Source: Prauserella muralis | GTDB taxonomy: Bacteria; Actinomycetota; Actinomycetes; Mycobacteriales; Pseudonocardiaceae | Direction: 5' to 3' | Assembly (NCBI RefSeq): GCF_003202285.1 | Contig: NZ_MASW01000001.1 | Span: 1,612,001 to 1,676,000 of the forward strand | Length of the DNA stretch: 64,000 nucleotides | Part shown: positions 34,220 through 43,534 of the stretch, piece by piece | Layout: every line of letters begins with the position of its first letter | Numbering within the stretch: position 1 is the first letter of the stretch | The notes under the pieces: model-generated | Databases searched by the model: none | What the model was told of the DNA's origin: nothing | The model's input: the letters and a program-made list of their open reading frames with translations, nothing else | Position numbers and translations under genes: made by a program

Positions 34220-35628
34220 ACAGCAACGACGAAGTTCTGGTCGCCGGTGTCGACTCCTCGACCCAGTCGACGAAGGTGATGGTGTGCGACGCCAGGACGG
34301 GCACGGTGGTGCGCACGGGACGCGCCGAGCACCCCGACACCACGGAGGTGGATCCCGGCGAGTGGTGGTCGGCGTTCACGTCGGCGACCGGCGGGCTGCT
34401 GGACGGTGTCGCGGCGATCGGCGTGGCCGGGCAGCAGCACGGGATGGTGACCGTCGACGACGGCGGTGCCGTGGTGCGGCCCGCCCTGTTGTGGAACGAC
34501 ACCCGGTCGGCGAAGGCGGCGGCCGACCTCACCGAGGAACTGGGCGGTCCGCAGGCGTGGGCCGACGCGGTCGGGTCCGTGCCGGTGGCGAGCTTCACCG
34601 TGACGAAGCTGCGCTGGATGGCCGAGCACGAACCCGAACTGGCCGACCGGGTGGCGCGCGTCATGCTGCCCCACGACTGGCTGACGTGGCGGCTCACGGG
34701 CGGCGACCCGGTGACCGACCGTGGCGATGCGTCCGGCACCGGCTACTTTTCGCCCGCTAAAGGCGCTTACCGCACCGACATCCTGACGCAGGCCTTCGGG
34801 GGTCGTCACCCTGAGTTGCCGCGGGTGCTGGACCCGGCCGAGGCCGCGGGCCACACGCCGGACGGCACGCTGGTGTCGGCGGGCACCGGCGACAACATGG
34901 CCGCCGCACTCGCGCTGGAGATCGGCGATGGGGACGTGGTGGTGTCGCTCGGCACGAGCGGCACCGTGTTCGGGGTGTGCGAGACGCCCGCGGCCGACCC
35001 GACCGGCACGGTCGCCGGGTTCGCCGACGCCACCGGGCGCTTCCTGCCGCTGGCGTGCACGCTCAATGCCGCCCGGGTGCTCACGGCGACCGCCCGCCTG
35101 CTGAACGTGGAGCTCGCGGAGCTCGACCGCCTCGCGCTGGCGGCGGACCCGGGCGCGGAGGGGCTCACGCTGTTGCCGTACCTCGACGGCGAGCGCACGC
35201 CCAACCTGCCGGAGGCGGCGGGCTCGGTGTTCGGCCTGCGGCGCGCCAACATGACCCCGGAGAACCTGGCGCGAGCCGCCGTCGAGGGCATGCTGTGCGG
35301 GCTGGCCGCCGGACTGGAGGCCGTGCGCGAGCAGGGGATCAGCGTGCGGCGCGTGCTGCTCATCGGCGGCGCGGCGCAGTCGCAGAGCGTGCGCACCATC
35401 GCTCCGATGGTGTTCGGCGTGCCGGTGGCGGTACCCGAGCCCGCCGAGCACGTCGCCATCGGCGCCGCGCGGCAGGCCGCGTGGGCCCTGGCGGGCACGC
35501 CGGAGCCGCCCGCGTGGCAGACCGATGTGGCGTCGCGGCTCGCGGAGCCGACCGCGGGCGATGCCGAGCAGGGCGAGCGGATCCGGCAGCGGCATCTCGA
35601 GTCCCGCGCACTCGTGCACAACGTGTGA
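34216..35628 (+). CDS. xylB: Xylulokinase
   Basis: FGGY-family kinase, 470 aa, converting D-xylulose to xylulose-5-phosphate for the pentose phosphate pathway. Motifs: [13 protein letters not shown] phosphate loop at the N-terminus, [18 protein letters not shown] and [11 protein letters not shown] (substrate side), then [10 protein letters not shown] and [11 protein letters not shown] in the ATP half. Last gene of the operon, coupled to the DeoR gene by ATGA. At 34744-34764 it contains a partial match to the palindromic repeat (in YFSPAKGA), which may be chance because this segment is close to the family consensus. Confidence 0.92.
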   Translation: MNSNDEVLVAGVDSSTQSTKVMVCDARTGTVVRTGRAEHPDTTEVDPGEWWSAFTSATGGLLDGVAAIGVAGQQHGMVTVDDGGAVVRPALLWNDTRSAKAAADLTEELGGPQAWADAVGSVPVASFTVTKLRWMAEHEPELADRVARVMLPHDWLTWRLTGGDPVTDRGDASGTGYFSPAKGAYRTDILTQAFGGRHPELPRVLDPAEAAGHTPDGTLVSAGTGDNMAAALALEIGDGDVVVSLGTSGTVFGVCETPAADPTGTVAGFADATGRFLPLACTLNAARVLTATARLLNVELAELDRLALAADPGAEGLTLLPYLDGERTPNLPEAAGSVFGLRRANMTPENLARAAVEGMLCGLAAGLEAVREQGISVRRVLLIGGAAQSQSVRTIAPMVFGVPVAVPEPAEHVAIGAARQAAWALAGTPEPPAWQTDVASRLAEPTAGDAEQGERIRQRHLESRALVHNV

Positions 35629-35724
35629 CACCGCTGTGGGAAAATCCCCTCGAACGGAGGTATGCGAGTACGCCGAGAACGGATAGGTGACCGGCGTTCC
35701 TTCAATGACATCGCAGCGCACGCC

Positions 35725-36855
35725 ATGACTGACAACCACCCGCCCCGCGCCGAGATCGTGATCGATCTCGGCGCGATCCGGCACAACCTCGGGCTGCTGG
35801 CCGCGCGTGCCGCCGCGTCCGGCGCGGAGACGATGGCCGTCGTCAAGGCGGACGGCTACGGCCACGGTGCCGTCCCGGCGGCCAGAGCGGCGATGAGCGG
35901 CGGGGCGACGTGGCTCGGTGCGTGCTCGCTCGGTGAGGCGCTCGCCCTGCGCGAGGCGGGGATCGACGCCCGGCTGTTCAGCTGGCTGGACACCCCGGAC
36001 GTCGACTTCGCGCCGGGGATCGCCCACGACGTGGACCTTTCTGTGAGTTCTCTCACAGAGTTGGAGCGGGTGGCGGATGCCGCGGGCCGGGCGGGGAAAC
36101 CCGCGCGGGTGCACCTGAAGATTGACACCGGGCTGGCGCGCAACGGCTGCCCCGCCTACGCGTGGCCGGACCTGGTGAAGCGGGCCGCCGCCGAACCCGG
36201 GGTGGACGTCGTGGCGGTCTGGTCGCATCTGGCCTGTGCCGACGAGCCGGGTCACCCGTCGGTCGACCGGCAGGCCGAGCGGTTCGCCGACGCCTACGCG
36301 CTCGCCCGCGACGCCGGCCTGGAACCGCTGCGGCACCTGGCGAACTCGGCCGCCACACTGACCCGTCCGGACCTGCATTTCGACCTGGTGCGGCCGGGCA
36401 TCGCGATGTACGGGCTGAACCCGGTGCCGCAGCCCGAACCGTTGCGCCCGGCGATGACCCTGCGCTCCAGCGTGGTGCTCACCAAGCGGATCGAGGCCGG
36501 TGAGTCCGTCTCCTATGGACATACGTGGACGGCGGAGCGGGACACCACGCTGGCGTTGGTGCCCGCCGGGTACGCGGACGGCGTTCCGCGGACGCTGTCC
36601 GGCCGGATGAGCGTGTGGCTCGACGGCGCGCGGCGCCCGATCGCCGGGCGGGTGTGCATGGACCAGCTGGTCGTGGACTGCGGCGACCACGAACCGGAAC
36701 TCGGTGCCGAGGTGGTGCTGTTCGGCTCGGGTGAGCGGGGCGAGCCGACGGCCACCGAGTGGGCCGACGTGATCGGCACCATCGACTACGAGATCGTCAC
36801 CGGGATGTACCGGCCGCGGGTGCGCCGTCGCTACGTCGGGGAGGACGGCCGGTGA
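35725..36855 (+). CDS. alr: Alanine racemase
   Basis: PLP enzyme supplying D-alanine for peptidoglycan. Fold-type III barrel; the PLP lysine is Lys41 in AVVKADGYGHG, and the second catalytic base is the Tyr in SVSYGHTW (about residue 264). HLANSAATL and RPGIAMYGLNPV are also typical. The start is uncertain: the ATG at 35725 gives the usual family N-terminus but has a poor ribosome site, while an ATG at 35662 has GGAGG placed too close. An alr-hydrolase-tsaE order with overlapping genes follows. Confidence 0.93.
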   Translation: MTDNHPPRAEIVIDLGAIRHNLGLLAARAAASGAETMAVVKADGYGHGAVPAARAAMSGGATWLGACSLGEALALREAGIDARLFSWLDTPDVDFAPGIAHDVDLSVSSLTELERVADAAGRAGKPARVHLKIDTGLARNGCPAYAWPDLVKRAAAEPGVDVVAVWSHLACADEPGHPSVDRQAERFADAYALARDAGLEPLRHLANSAATLTRPDLHFDLVRPGIAMYGLNPVPQPEPLRPAMTLRSSVVLTKRIEAGESVSYGHTWTAERDTTLALVPAGYADGVPRTLSGRMSVWLDGARRPIAGRVCMDQLVVDCGDHEPELGAEVVLFGSGERGEPTATEWADVIGTIDYEIVTGMYRPRVRRRYVGEDGR

Positions 36856-37871
36856 TGGCTTCCCCGCCGCTGCCTTCCGGTGGCGACCCGGCGGGAGGGG
36901 AGCTGTTCGGTGCGCTGCCACCTGGCCGCACGTCGACGGTGGCCGCCGACGACGGTTCGCCGATCTCGGTGGAGGAGATCGAGCCCGACGGTGGCAGACC
37001 GGCGCTCACCGTGGTGGGCGTGCACGGGTTCGCACTGTCGCGGCAAAGCTGGCATTTCCAGCGGCGGGCGCTGGATTCGCTGCGGCTGCCCCGGGTGCGG
37101 CAGGTGTACTACGACCATCGTGGGCACGGCCAGTCGGCGGCGTCGAACCCGGACACGAGCACGATCGAGCAGCTGGCCGCGGACCTGCACGCCGTGCTCC
37201 GGGCCGTGACACCCGGCGAGCCGGTTGTCCTGCTGGGGCATTCCATGGGCGGCATGGTGATCATGGAGTTGGCGCAGGGGCATCCGGAGGTGTTCGCCGA
37301 GCAGGTGTGTGGCGTGGTGCTCATCGCGACGGCTGCCGGGGAGGTCGGTGGCAGGGGCCTGCGCCGGTCGCTGCTGTCGAAGTACAACCCGCTGACGCGC
37401 GGGGTGGGTGAGCTGGCCGGGTGGCAGCCGGGGCTGGTGGAGTTCGTGCGCGCGGCCGGTGGTCAGCTGACGCGGCAGGCGGTGCGGCGGCTGGCGTTCG
37501 GCAGGCGCGACGTGGATTCCCGGCTCGTGGACTTCATGCTGGAGATGCTGGCGGCGACGTCGGTGCGGCAGCTGGTGAACTTCGTGGACACGCTCGGCAG
37601 CCACAACCGGTATGCCGCGCTGGCCGGGCTCAAGCACGTGCCCGTCATGGTGGTCGGCGGCGACTCCGACCGGCTGACGCCGTTCTCGCACGCGGAGCGG
37701 ATGGCGGCCGAGCTGCCGGAGGCGCGGCTGGTCCGGGTGCGTGGCGCGGGGCATATGGTGCACTTGGAACAGCCGGAACTGGTCAACAGCCACATCATCG
37801 ACTTGGTGCAGCAGTGTTCCGGCGTGGACGGCGACAAGCGGACACGGAGGTTGCGGTGGTGGCGCAGATGA
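36855..37871 (+). CDS. Alpha/beta hydrolase
   Basis: About 338 aa, starting at the ATG that overlaps the alr stop by one base (TGATG). Classic fold: oxyanion strand VVGVHGFALS, YYDHRGHGQSA, nucleophile elbow LLGHSMGGMV (about residue 133), acid in VVGGDSDRLTP and catalytic His in GAGHMVHLEQP. A lid region lies between. No signal peptide. Found between alr and tsaE in the same transcript, a position conserved in many actinobacteria; the substrate is unknown. Confidence 0.9.
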   Translation: MASPPLPSGGDPAGGELFGALPPGRTSTVAADDGSPISVEEIEPDGGRPALTVVGVHGFALSRQSWHFQRRALDSLRLPRVRQVYYDHRGHGQSAASNPDTSTIEQLAADLHAVLRAVTPGEPVVLLGHSMGGMVIMELAQGHPEVFAEQVCGVVLIATAAGEVGGRGLRRSLLSKYNPLTRGVGELAGWQPGLVEFVRAAGGQLTRQAVRRLAFGRRDVDSRLVDFMLEMLAATSVRQLVNFVDTLGSHNRYAALAGLKHVPVMVVGGDSDRLTPFSHAERMAAELPEARLVRVRGAGHMVHLEQPELVNSHIIDLVQQCSGVDGDKRTRRLRWWRR

Positions 37872-38332
37872 CGGTCGAGCTGGCGACCGCCGAGGACACC
37901 GTCGACTTCGGACGGAGGCTCGGCGGCGCCTTGCGGGCCGGTGACCTCGTGTTGCTGGCGGGGCCGCTCGGCGCGGGCAAGACCACGATGACGAGGGGCA
38001 TCGCCGAGGGCATGCAGGTTTCGGGCCGGGTGAGCTCGCCGACCTTCGTGCTGGCGCGGGTGCACCCTGCGGGGCAGCGGGGTGTGCCGCTGGTGCACGT
38101 CGACGCGTACCGGCTCGGCGGTGACCTCTCGCAGCTCGACGACCTCGATCTGGACACGGATTTGGAGGAGTCGGCCGTGGTGGTCGAGTGGGGGGAGGGC
38201 CTGGCGGAGCGCCTGTCCGAGGATCATCTGGTGGTCCGCCTCGACCGCCGCGGCGACGAGGTGCGCACCGTCGACCTCGAACCCCACGGCACCTGGACCG
38301 CCAGGGTCACCGACCTGCGTTTAGCGGGCTAA
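37868..38332 (+). CDS. tsaE: tRNA threonylcarbamoyladenosine biosynthesis ATPase TsaE
   Basis: Small P-loop ATPase that works with TsaB and TsaD to place t6A37 on ANN-decoding tRNAs. About 154 aa from the ATG overlapping the hydrolase stop. Walker A GPLGAGKTTMTRG (about residue 35), SSPTFVLARVH, and the Walker B-like VVVEWGEGL. The last codons and stop (LRLAG then TAA) are supplied by a palindromic repeat copy, so the C-terminus may have been altered by the repeat. In M. tuberculosis tsaE is directly followed by tsaB; here the malonate island (38.5-43.5 kb) separates them. Confidence 0.93.
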   Translation: MTVELATAEDTVDFGRRLGGALRAGDLVLLAGPLGAGKTTMTRGIAEGMQVSGRVSSPTFVLARVHPAGQRGVPLVHVDAYRLGGDLSQLDDLDLDTDLEESAVVVEWGEGLAERLSEDHLVVRLDRRGDEVRTVDLEPHGTWTARVTDLRLAG

Positions 38333-38420
38333 CTGCACTTTGGCCGCTGCCCCGACCTGCGTTCAGCGGGCTGACTGCACTTCGGTCCGCCACCGAACGT
38401 GCGTTGAGCGGGCTCGCCCG
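38316..38420. repeat. Cluster of three phased palindromic repeats at the tsaE end
   Basis: Copies centred at 38326.5, 38368.5 and 38410.5, spaced exactly 42 and 42 bp, all in the same orientation. The first overlaps the tsaE 3' end and gives its stop codon; the third is degenerate on its right arm. They mark the left junction of the malonate island. Confidence 0.85.
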
Positions 38421-38486
38421 GGTGGTGGCCGACCCGCTGGTCACGAGAGGCCCGTTCGTGCACGAGGGGGACCCCCACCTTTCACA

Positions 38487-39815
38487 TTAGCGTGCGGGTC
38501 CGACGATTCCGCGGGCGATGCCGAGGCCGACGAGGTCCTGCGGGCGCAACCGCAGCCGGTCCGCCGTCTCCGGCACCTCCTCGTCGGCACGTTTGAGGAT
38601 CGAGGCCGCCGCCTCCGGCGACGTGACGGAGAAGTAGCTGTCCGGCGTCACCCACGTGCGTTCCGGCGCCGCGAACGCCAGCGCACCCCCGGAGCCGCCC
38701 TCGCCGATCACGAGCGTCGTCACCGGCACCGTCGCACCGGCCACGGCCGCGAACAGCTCCGCGATCGCCGGGCCCACACCCGCGCGTTCGGCGTCGGCGT
38801 CGTTCGCCGCGCCCGGCGTGTCCACCAGTGTCAGCACCGGGATTCCGAGTCGGTCGGCCAGCCGCACCAGCCGCGCCGCGGTCCGGAACCCGGCCGGGCG
38901 TGTCGGCGTCCCGCACTGCGTTGCGTAGGCCACCGCCGCGCCGTCGCGCCAGCCGAACCCGCACACCACCCCGGCATCCACACCGCCGCACCGGTCGCCG
39001 CTGATGTCCTCGCGCCAGTCGAAGTAGCTGTCCAGGTAGGACATCGCACGCGGCCGCCGCGGATCACGGGCCCGCCGCACCGCGTCCCACCCGGTCCGCG
39101 GCACGTCCACGCTGCCCAGCGCCGGGGGCGGTGGCACCGCCTCCGGCGCCGGGGTGGTCAACAACCGCAGCCAGCGCTCCAATGCCTCTCGCAGTCGCGC
39201 CAGCTCCACCACCTGGTCGACGTGCCCGGACTCCAGCTGTCCCTCGGCCGTGTACGCGGCCGGCTCCCCTTCCGGGCGCACCCGCGACCCGGCGAAACCG
39301 ACCTGCGCCCCGGCCAGCGCCAGCGTCACGTCGGCGCCGGCGCCCAGCGTCGCCCAGCCGCCGCCGGTGGTCGGGTCGCGCAACACCGCCACCTGCGGCA
39401 CACCGGCCTTGCCGGTCAGCGCCGCAGCCCGCGCGAGCCGCTGCAGCTGCGTCAGGGCCCGCATGCCCTCCTGCATGCGGCTGCCCCCGGTCGCGATGAG
39501 CGACACCACCGGCGCACCGAGTTCCCTCGCCCGCGCGAAGGCCCGCTCGATCCGCAACCCCGTGCGCCCGCCCAGCGAGCCGCCGAGAAACGAGAACTCG
39601 AACGAGACCAGCACCGCCTCCGTGCGGCCGACCTTGCCGACGCCGCACACCACCGACTCCGGCTCGCCCGTCCGTTCCGCGGCCCGCGTGCGGGCCTCGT
39701 CGTAGCCCGGCCAGCCGATCGGGCCGTCCTCACCGGACTCCGCGGGCTCGGTACCGGGCAGCTCCGTGAACGCCGACGCCACCGCGTCGATCCAGGCTCG
39801 CGCGGACTCACGCAT
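38487..39815 (-). CDS. Fused carboxyltransferase (AccD-like plus AccA-like), malonate cluster
   Basis: 442 aa with two crotonase-type halves. The N-half is AccD-like (LIATGGSRMQEGMRALTQL), and the C-half is AccA-like (LVDTPGAANDADAERAGVG, then VIGEGGSGGALAFAAPER and YFSVTSPEAAASIL). The AccD zinc finger is missing, and no biotin carboxylase or biotin carrier is encoded nearby. Overlapping the MatB gene, it belongs to the malonate operon. Carboxyltransferase folds also act as malonyl decarboxylases (MdcD/MdcE). I infer that it decarboxylates malonyl-CoA or transfers its carboxyl group, in the place where other mat clusters have the unrelated MatA. The symbol is left empty because the reaction is unproven. 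Confidence 0.75.
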   Translation of the reverse strand: MRESARAWIDAVASAFTELPGTEPAESGEDGPIGWPGYDEARTRAAERTGEPESVVCGVGKVGRTEAVLVSFEFSFLGGSLGGRTGLRIERAFARARELGAPVVSLIATGGSRMQEGMRALTQLQRLARAAALTGKAGVPQVAVLRDPTTGGGWATLGAGADVTLALAGAQVGFAGSRVRPEGEPAAYTAEGQLESGHVDQVVELARLREALERWLRLLTTPAPEAVPPPPALGSVDVPRTGWDAVRRARDPRRPRAMSYLDSYFDWREDISGDRCGGVDAGVVCGFGWRDGAAVAYATQCGTPTRPAGFRTAARLVRLADRLGIPVLTLVDTPGAANDADAERAGVGPAIAELFAAVAGATVPVTTLVIGEGGSGGALAFAAPERTWVTPDSYFSVTSPEAAASILKRADEEVPETADRLRLRPQDLVGLGIARGIVGPAR

Positions 39816-41250
39816 CGAGCGCTCGCTTCATGACCTTGCCCATGTCGTTGCGCGGCAGCGCGTCGAGATAGCGCACCACCCGCGGCCGTTTGTGCGGCGT
39901 GAGCAGCCGCGCGACGTGCTCGGCCAGCTCCCGCTGCGCCGGAGGCTCACCGTCGGCCACGACCCACGCGACGATGCGCTCACCGAGATCGTCGTCCGGC
40001 TCGCCGGTGACCGCCACTTCCGCCACCGCCGGGTGCTCCAGCAGCGCGTTCTCGATCTCTCCCGCGCCGATCTTGTAGCCGCCGCTCTTGATGATGTCGG
40101 TGGCCTTGCGGCCCACGATGCGGACGTAGCCGTCGGGATCACGGGTGGCCATGTCGCCGGTGCGGAACCAGCCGTCGTCGGTGAACGCCTCCGCCGTCGC
40201 GTCCGGCCGGTTCAGGTACTCGGTGAACAGGTTCGGGCCGCGCACCTGGATCTCGCCGACCGTCTCCCCGTCGCTCGCGGCGATGGGCCTCTCCGCGTCG
40301 TCCACGAGCCGCAGCTCCACGCCCCGCAGCGGCACGCCGACGGTGCCGGGCCTGCGCTCGCCGTCCGCGCGGACGCTCGTGTTCATCAGCGTCTCCGACA
40401 TCCCGTAGCGCTCCACCACCTGCTGGCCGGTGGCCTCGGTGATCCGCTGGTGATCGTGCACCGGCAGCGCCGCCGACCCCGACACCAGCAGCCGCGCGCC
40501 CCGCAGTGCCGACGCCAGCTCAGGGTTGTCGCCGACCTCCACGGCGATCCGGTGATACATGGTCGGCACACCGAACATCATCGTGGCCTCACCGGCCAGC
40601 TCCTTCGCCACGGCGTCGGTCGAGAACCGGCCGAGGTGGTGCACGGTGCCGCCCCGGCGCAGCGGACCCAGGATGCCGAGGATCAGCCCGTGCACGTGGA
40701 ACAACGGCAGCCCGTGCACCAGCACGTCGTCGGCGCTCCACTGCCACGCGTCCTCCAGGGCGTCCAGTGTCGAGGCGATCGCGCGCCGCGGGAGCACGAC
40801 GCCCTTCGGGGGACCGGTGGTGCCCGACGTGTAGACGATCACGGCAGGTGCCTCGTCTCCCGGCTCCTCAGGAAGCGGCGCCTCCGCCGACGCGGTGACG
40901 TCGACGTCCAGCCTCGTCAGCGGCGCCAGGCCCGCCGGCAGCTCGGCGCCCGGCGCCGCGAGAACCAGTGACGGGGCGCTGTCCGAGACGATGTGCGCCA
41001 GCTCCCGTTCTCCGATCTTGGGGTTCACCGGCACCGCGGGCACTCCGGCGAGCAGCGCGGCGAGCACCGCCACGCTGGTCTCCAGGCTCGGCGTCGCCCA
41101 CACGGCCACCCGCGAGCACTGCCGGGCGCGCAGGTCCAGGGCCAGTGACCCGGCGACGGCGGCGAGTTCGGCGTAGGTCAGCCCGCGGTCGCCGAACCGC
41201 AACGCCGGCTTGTCCTGCTCGGTGCGGAGGGCGGGGAAGAGCGCGGTCAC
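39808..41250 (-). CDS. matB: Malonyl-CoA synthetase, MatB type
   Basis: ANL-superfamily acyl-CoA synthetase, about 480 aa from the GTG at 41250 (AGGAGA upstream). AMP loop VYTSGTTGPPKGV, PLFHVHGL, RYGMSETLMN and the hinge TGDMATRDPDGYVRIVGR are visible, with the catalytic Lys in NDMGKVMKRAL at the C-terminus. Placement between a MatC-type carrier and a carboxyltransferase makes malonate (or methylmalonate) the most likely substrate. Its 3' end overlaps the carboxyltransferase start by eight bases. Confidence 0.87.
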   Translation of the reverse strand: MTALFPALRTEQDKPALRFGDRGLTYAELAAVAGSLALDLRARQCSRVAVWATPSLETSVAVLAALLAGVPAVPVNPKIGERELAHIVSDSAPSLVLAAPGAELPAGLAPLTRLDVDVTASAEAPLPEEPGDEAPAVIVYTSGTTGPPKGVVLPRRAIASTLDALEDAWQWSADDVLVHGLPLFHVHGLILGILGPLRRGGTVHHLGRFSTDAVAKELAGEATMMFGVPTMYHRIAVEVGDNPELASALRGARLLVSGSAALPVHDHQRITEATGQQVVERYGMSETLMNTSVRADGERRPGTVGVPLRGVELRLVDDAERPIAASDGETVGEIQVRGPNLFTEYLNRPDATAEAFTDDGWFRTGDMATRDPDGYVRIVGRKATDIIKSGGYKIGAGEIENALLEHPAVAEVAVTGEPDDDLGERIVAWVVADGEPPAQRELAEHVARLLTPHKRPRVVRYLDALPRNDMGKVMKRALDA

Positions 41251-41284
41251 GTCGTCTCCTTGTCGTTCGCTGTCGGTCGCAGGA

Positions 41285-42610
41285 TCATCCGAAGCCGGGC
41301 ACGAGCAGCACCAGCCATACCGCGAGCGGAGCCACCGCGACAATGATGCCTCCGTACACCATCAACTGGCGGAAGAAGCGGTCGCGGTCCACGTCCGGGG
41401 CGCTCGCCAGCACGAGCGCGCCGTTGGTGGAGAACGGGCTCACGTCCACCACCGTCGACGACACCGCCAGTGCCGCGATCATCGCGACCGGGCCGACCGC
41501 GCCTTCGAGCAGGAAGGGCACGGCCAGCGGGATCAGCGCGCCCATGATGCCCACCGACGACGCGAAGGCCGACACCAGCGCACCGATGTAGCAGATCAGC
41601 AGCGCCGACACGAGCGGAACTCCCACATCGGACACCGCGTTGCCCGCGTAGTCGATGGTGCCCATCTCCTGGAGCACCCCGACGTAGGTGAGCATTCCGC
41701 AGATCAGCAGCACTGTCGGCCAGGTGACCTGTCCGATGGCCTTCTTGCTGGTGTCCGGCCACACGATGCTGAGCAGCACGGCCAGGGTGATGGCGGTCAG
41801 CCCGACGTCGAGGTCGAACACCAGTGCGCACACCACGAGCGCAGCGAGGCTGACGAGCGTGGCTGCGCGTGCCGCGTTCAGCCGCGGCGGTTCCGGCGCA
41901 TCCTGCGTGCCGCTTCCGCCGGAGCCGTCGCCGGTGGAGCCGGTGGAGCCCGTGGGGGCGTTGCCGCCGCCGACAGTGGCCAGCTCATGTGCCTGCGCCG
42001 CGGAGCGCGCCAGCTTCAGGCCGCCGCACACGGCGAACACGATCGCGGCGATGACCAGGTTGACGACGAGGCTGGCGAGGAAGAGCACGATCTCGTTGCC
42101 GGGCAGGTTCTCCCTGGCGACGATGCCGTTGACGATGGTGCCGTAGATGCTGATCGGCGAGAACCCGCCCGCCTGGGCGCCGTGAACCACCATCGCGCCC
42201 ATCAGCAGCGGGCTGATCCCGTACTGCGCGGCGAAGCCGAGCGCGATCGGCGCGACGATCGCCACCGCGGCGGGGCTCACCGCGCCGATCGCCGTCAGCG
42301 CGGCGCTGATCGCGAACATCACCCACGGGATCAGCGCCAGGCGCCCCCCGACCAGCCGGATCGATGCGTGCACCAGCCAGTCGGTTGTGCCGTTGGCGCG
42401 GGCGATGGCGAACAGGTACGTGACGCCGACCAGCACCACGAACAGGTCGCCGGGGAACCCGGCGAAGATGCCGTCGGCGTCCATGCCTCCGGCCAGTGTG
42501 CCGACGCCGAAGGCGGCGGCGAAGGCCAGCGCCCCCATGTTGATGGATCTTGTGGTGGCGATGACGAACACCACCACGAGGGCAAGTATCGAGACAAGTT
42601 CGGCGGACAT
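41285..42610 (-). CDS. matC: Malonate/dicarboxylate carrier, MatC-type SLC13 permease
   Basis: About 441 aa, 11-13 hydrophobic helices, starting MSAELVSILALVVVFVIATT. The N-half has the MatC_N-like segment (AFAAAFGVGTLAGG, FPGDLFVVLVGVTYLFAIA). A Gly/Ser/Thr-rich cytoplasmic loop (about residues 215-245) divides the halves; the C-half ends in VVDVSPFSTNGALVLASA, a substrate-site motif of the ion transporter superfamily. First gene of the minus-strand malonate operon, divergent from the FadR-type regulator, with two operator-like palindromes in between. Confidence 0.88.
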   Translation of the reverse strand: MSAELVSILALVVVFVIATTRSINMGALAFAAAFGVGTLAGGMDADGIFAGFPGDLFVVLVGVTYLFAIARANGTTDWLVHASIRLVGGRLALIPWVMFAISAALTAIGAVSPAAVAIVAPIALGFAAQYGISPLLMGAMVVHGAQAGGFSPISIYGTIVNGIVARENLPGNEIVLFLASLVVNLVIAAIVFAVCGGLKLARSAAQAHELATVGGGNAPTGSTGSTGDGSGGSGTQDAPEPPRLNAARAATLVSLAALVVCALVFDLDVGLTAITLAVLLSIVWPDTSKKAIGQVTWPTVLLICGMLTYVGVLQEMGTIDYAGNAVSDVGVPLVSALLICYIGALVSAFASSVGIMGALIPLAVPFLLEGAVGPVAMIAALAVSSTVVDVSPFSTNGALVLASAPDVDRDRFFRQLMVYGGIIVAVAPLAVWLVLLVPGFG

Positions 42611-42672
42611 GCGGTGCTCCCGTCGTTGGGCTCGCTGTCGTACGCCCTGATCTCCGACCGGCGCCGGCGCGA

Positions 42673-42751
42673 AGTGGCTCAGTGGCTGACCCACTTTGCG
42701 GTGACCCGGGAACGCTTGTCAAGGCTTCAGTGGTCCAGTGGCTCATCCACT
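42673..42751. promoter_or_regulatory. Two operator-like palindromes of the malonate regulator
   Basis: Two copies of the unit AGTGG-N3-AGTGG-N5-CCACTT. The palindromes AGTGG-N5-CCACT lie at 42681-42695 and 42737-42751, each with an extra AGTGG half-site eight bases upstream (42673 and 42729). Centre spacing is 56 bp. The location between divergent matC and its FadR/GntR-type regulator, and the palindromic form, fit FadR-subfamily operators that control both directions. Confidence 0.65.
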
Positions 42752-42811
42752 TGCGCCAGCAGGGCTGTTACGCTGCCTGCGACGAGGTCGGCACCAAGCG
42801 AAGGGACCCGA

Positions 42812-43522
42812 GTGTCCGAGGCCTTGCGACCGATGGCCCGGCAGCGACTGTACGAGCAGGTGATCGAGCGGCTCAGGGAGTACGTCGCCGACGCCGGGCT
42901 GCGCGCGGGTGACAAACTGCCCGCCGAGCGCGAGCTGGCGCAACGGCTGGGTGTCAGCAGGGCGTCGATCAAGCAGGCGATCGTCGTGCTCGAAGTGCAG
43001 GGTCTCATCGAGGCTCGCCACGGAGGCGGCACCTACCTGGTACGTGACACGCTCGAGATCGAGCCGGTGGAGCGGCTGGTCGAGCGGCGGCGCAGGCTGC
43101 CGGACGTGCTGGAGGCACGCGAGGCGCTGGAGACCAAGCTCGCCGAGCTGGCGGCCGAACGTCGCACCCGCGAGGACCTCGACGCACTCGAGGCCGCTCT
43201 CGACTACATGCGCGAGGAGGTCGGCGCCGGTGGCCACGGCGTCGAGGGCGACCGCCGTTTCCACGCCGCCGTGACCGCCGCCGCGCACAGTTCGCTGCTG
43301 GCCGAGTTCATGCGCTCGATCGCCGACCAGGTCACCGAGAGCCGGACCGAGTCGCTGCGGCAGCCGGGCAGGCCGTCGCGTTCCCTCAGCCAGCACACCG
43401 CCATCTTCGACGCGATCTGTCAGGGCGACCCGAAGAAGGCGGCCGCCGCGATGCGCAGGCACCTGCGAACCGTCGCCAAGGTGCGCCTGCTCGCCTGGAA
43501 CCCCGACGACGACACCGACTGA
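42812..43522 (+). CDS. FadR-family (GntR/FCD) regulator of the malonate island
   Basis: About 236 aa from the GTG at 42812 with AAGGGA upstream; the longer in-frame reading is antisense to matC and is not coding. N-terminal GntR winged helix (QRLYEQVIERLREYVADAGL, LPAERELAQRLGVSRASIKQA, residues about 9-60) and a C-terminal all-helical FCD ligand domain with metal-type His/Asp residues (DRRFHAAVTAAAHS and SLSQHTAIFDAI). Equivalent to MatR of other malonate clusters; malonate or malonyl-CoA as ligand is inferred from neighbours. Confidence 0.9.
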   Translation: MSEALRPMARQRLYEQVIERLREYVADAGLRAGDKLPAERELAQRLGVSRASIKQAIVVLEVQGLIEARHGGGTYLVRDTLEIEPVERLVERRRRLPDVLEAREALETKLAELAAERRTREDLDALEAALDYMREEVGAGGHGVEGDRRFHAAVTAAAHSSLLAEFMRSIADQVTESRTESLRQPGRPSRSLSQHTAIFDAICQGDPKKAAAAMRRHLRTVAKVRLLAWNPDDDTD

Positions 43523-43534
43523 CCACACCCGCAA

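Noticed and set aside
34744-34764. Repeat copy inside xylB
   Set aside because: Only a partial match, and the encoded [10 protein letters not shown] is near the usual xylulokinase sequence, so chance similarity is likely.
41210-42811. Long N-terminal extension of the FadR-type regulator
   Set aside because: The extension is antisense to matC and Arg/His-rich; the GTG at 42812 has a good ribosome site and gives a standard GntR start.
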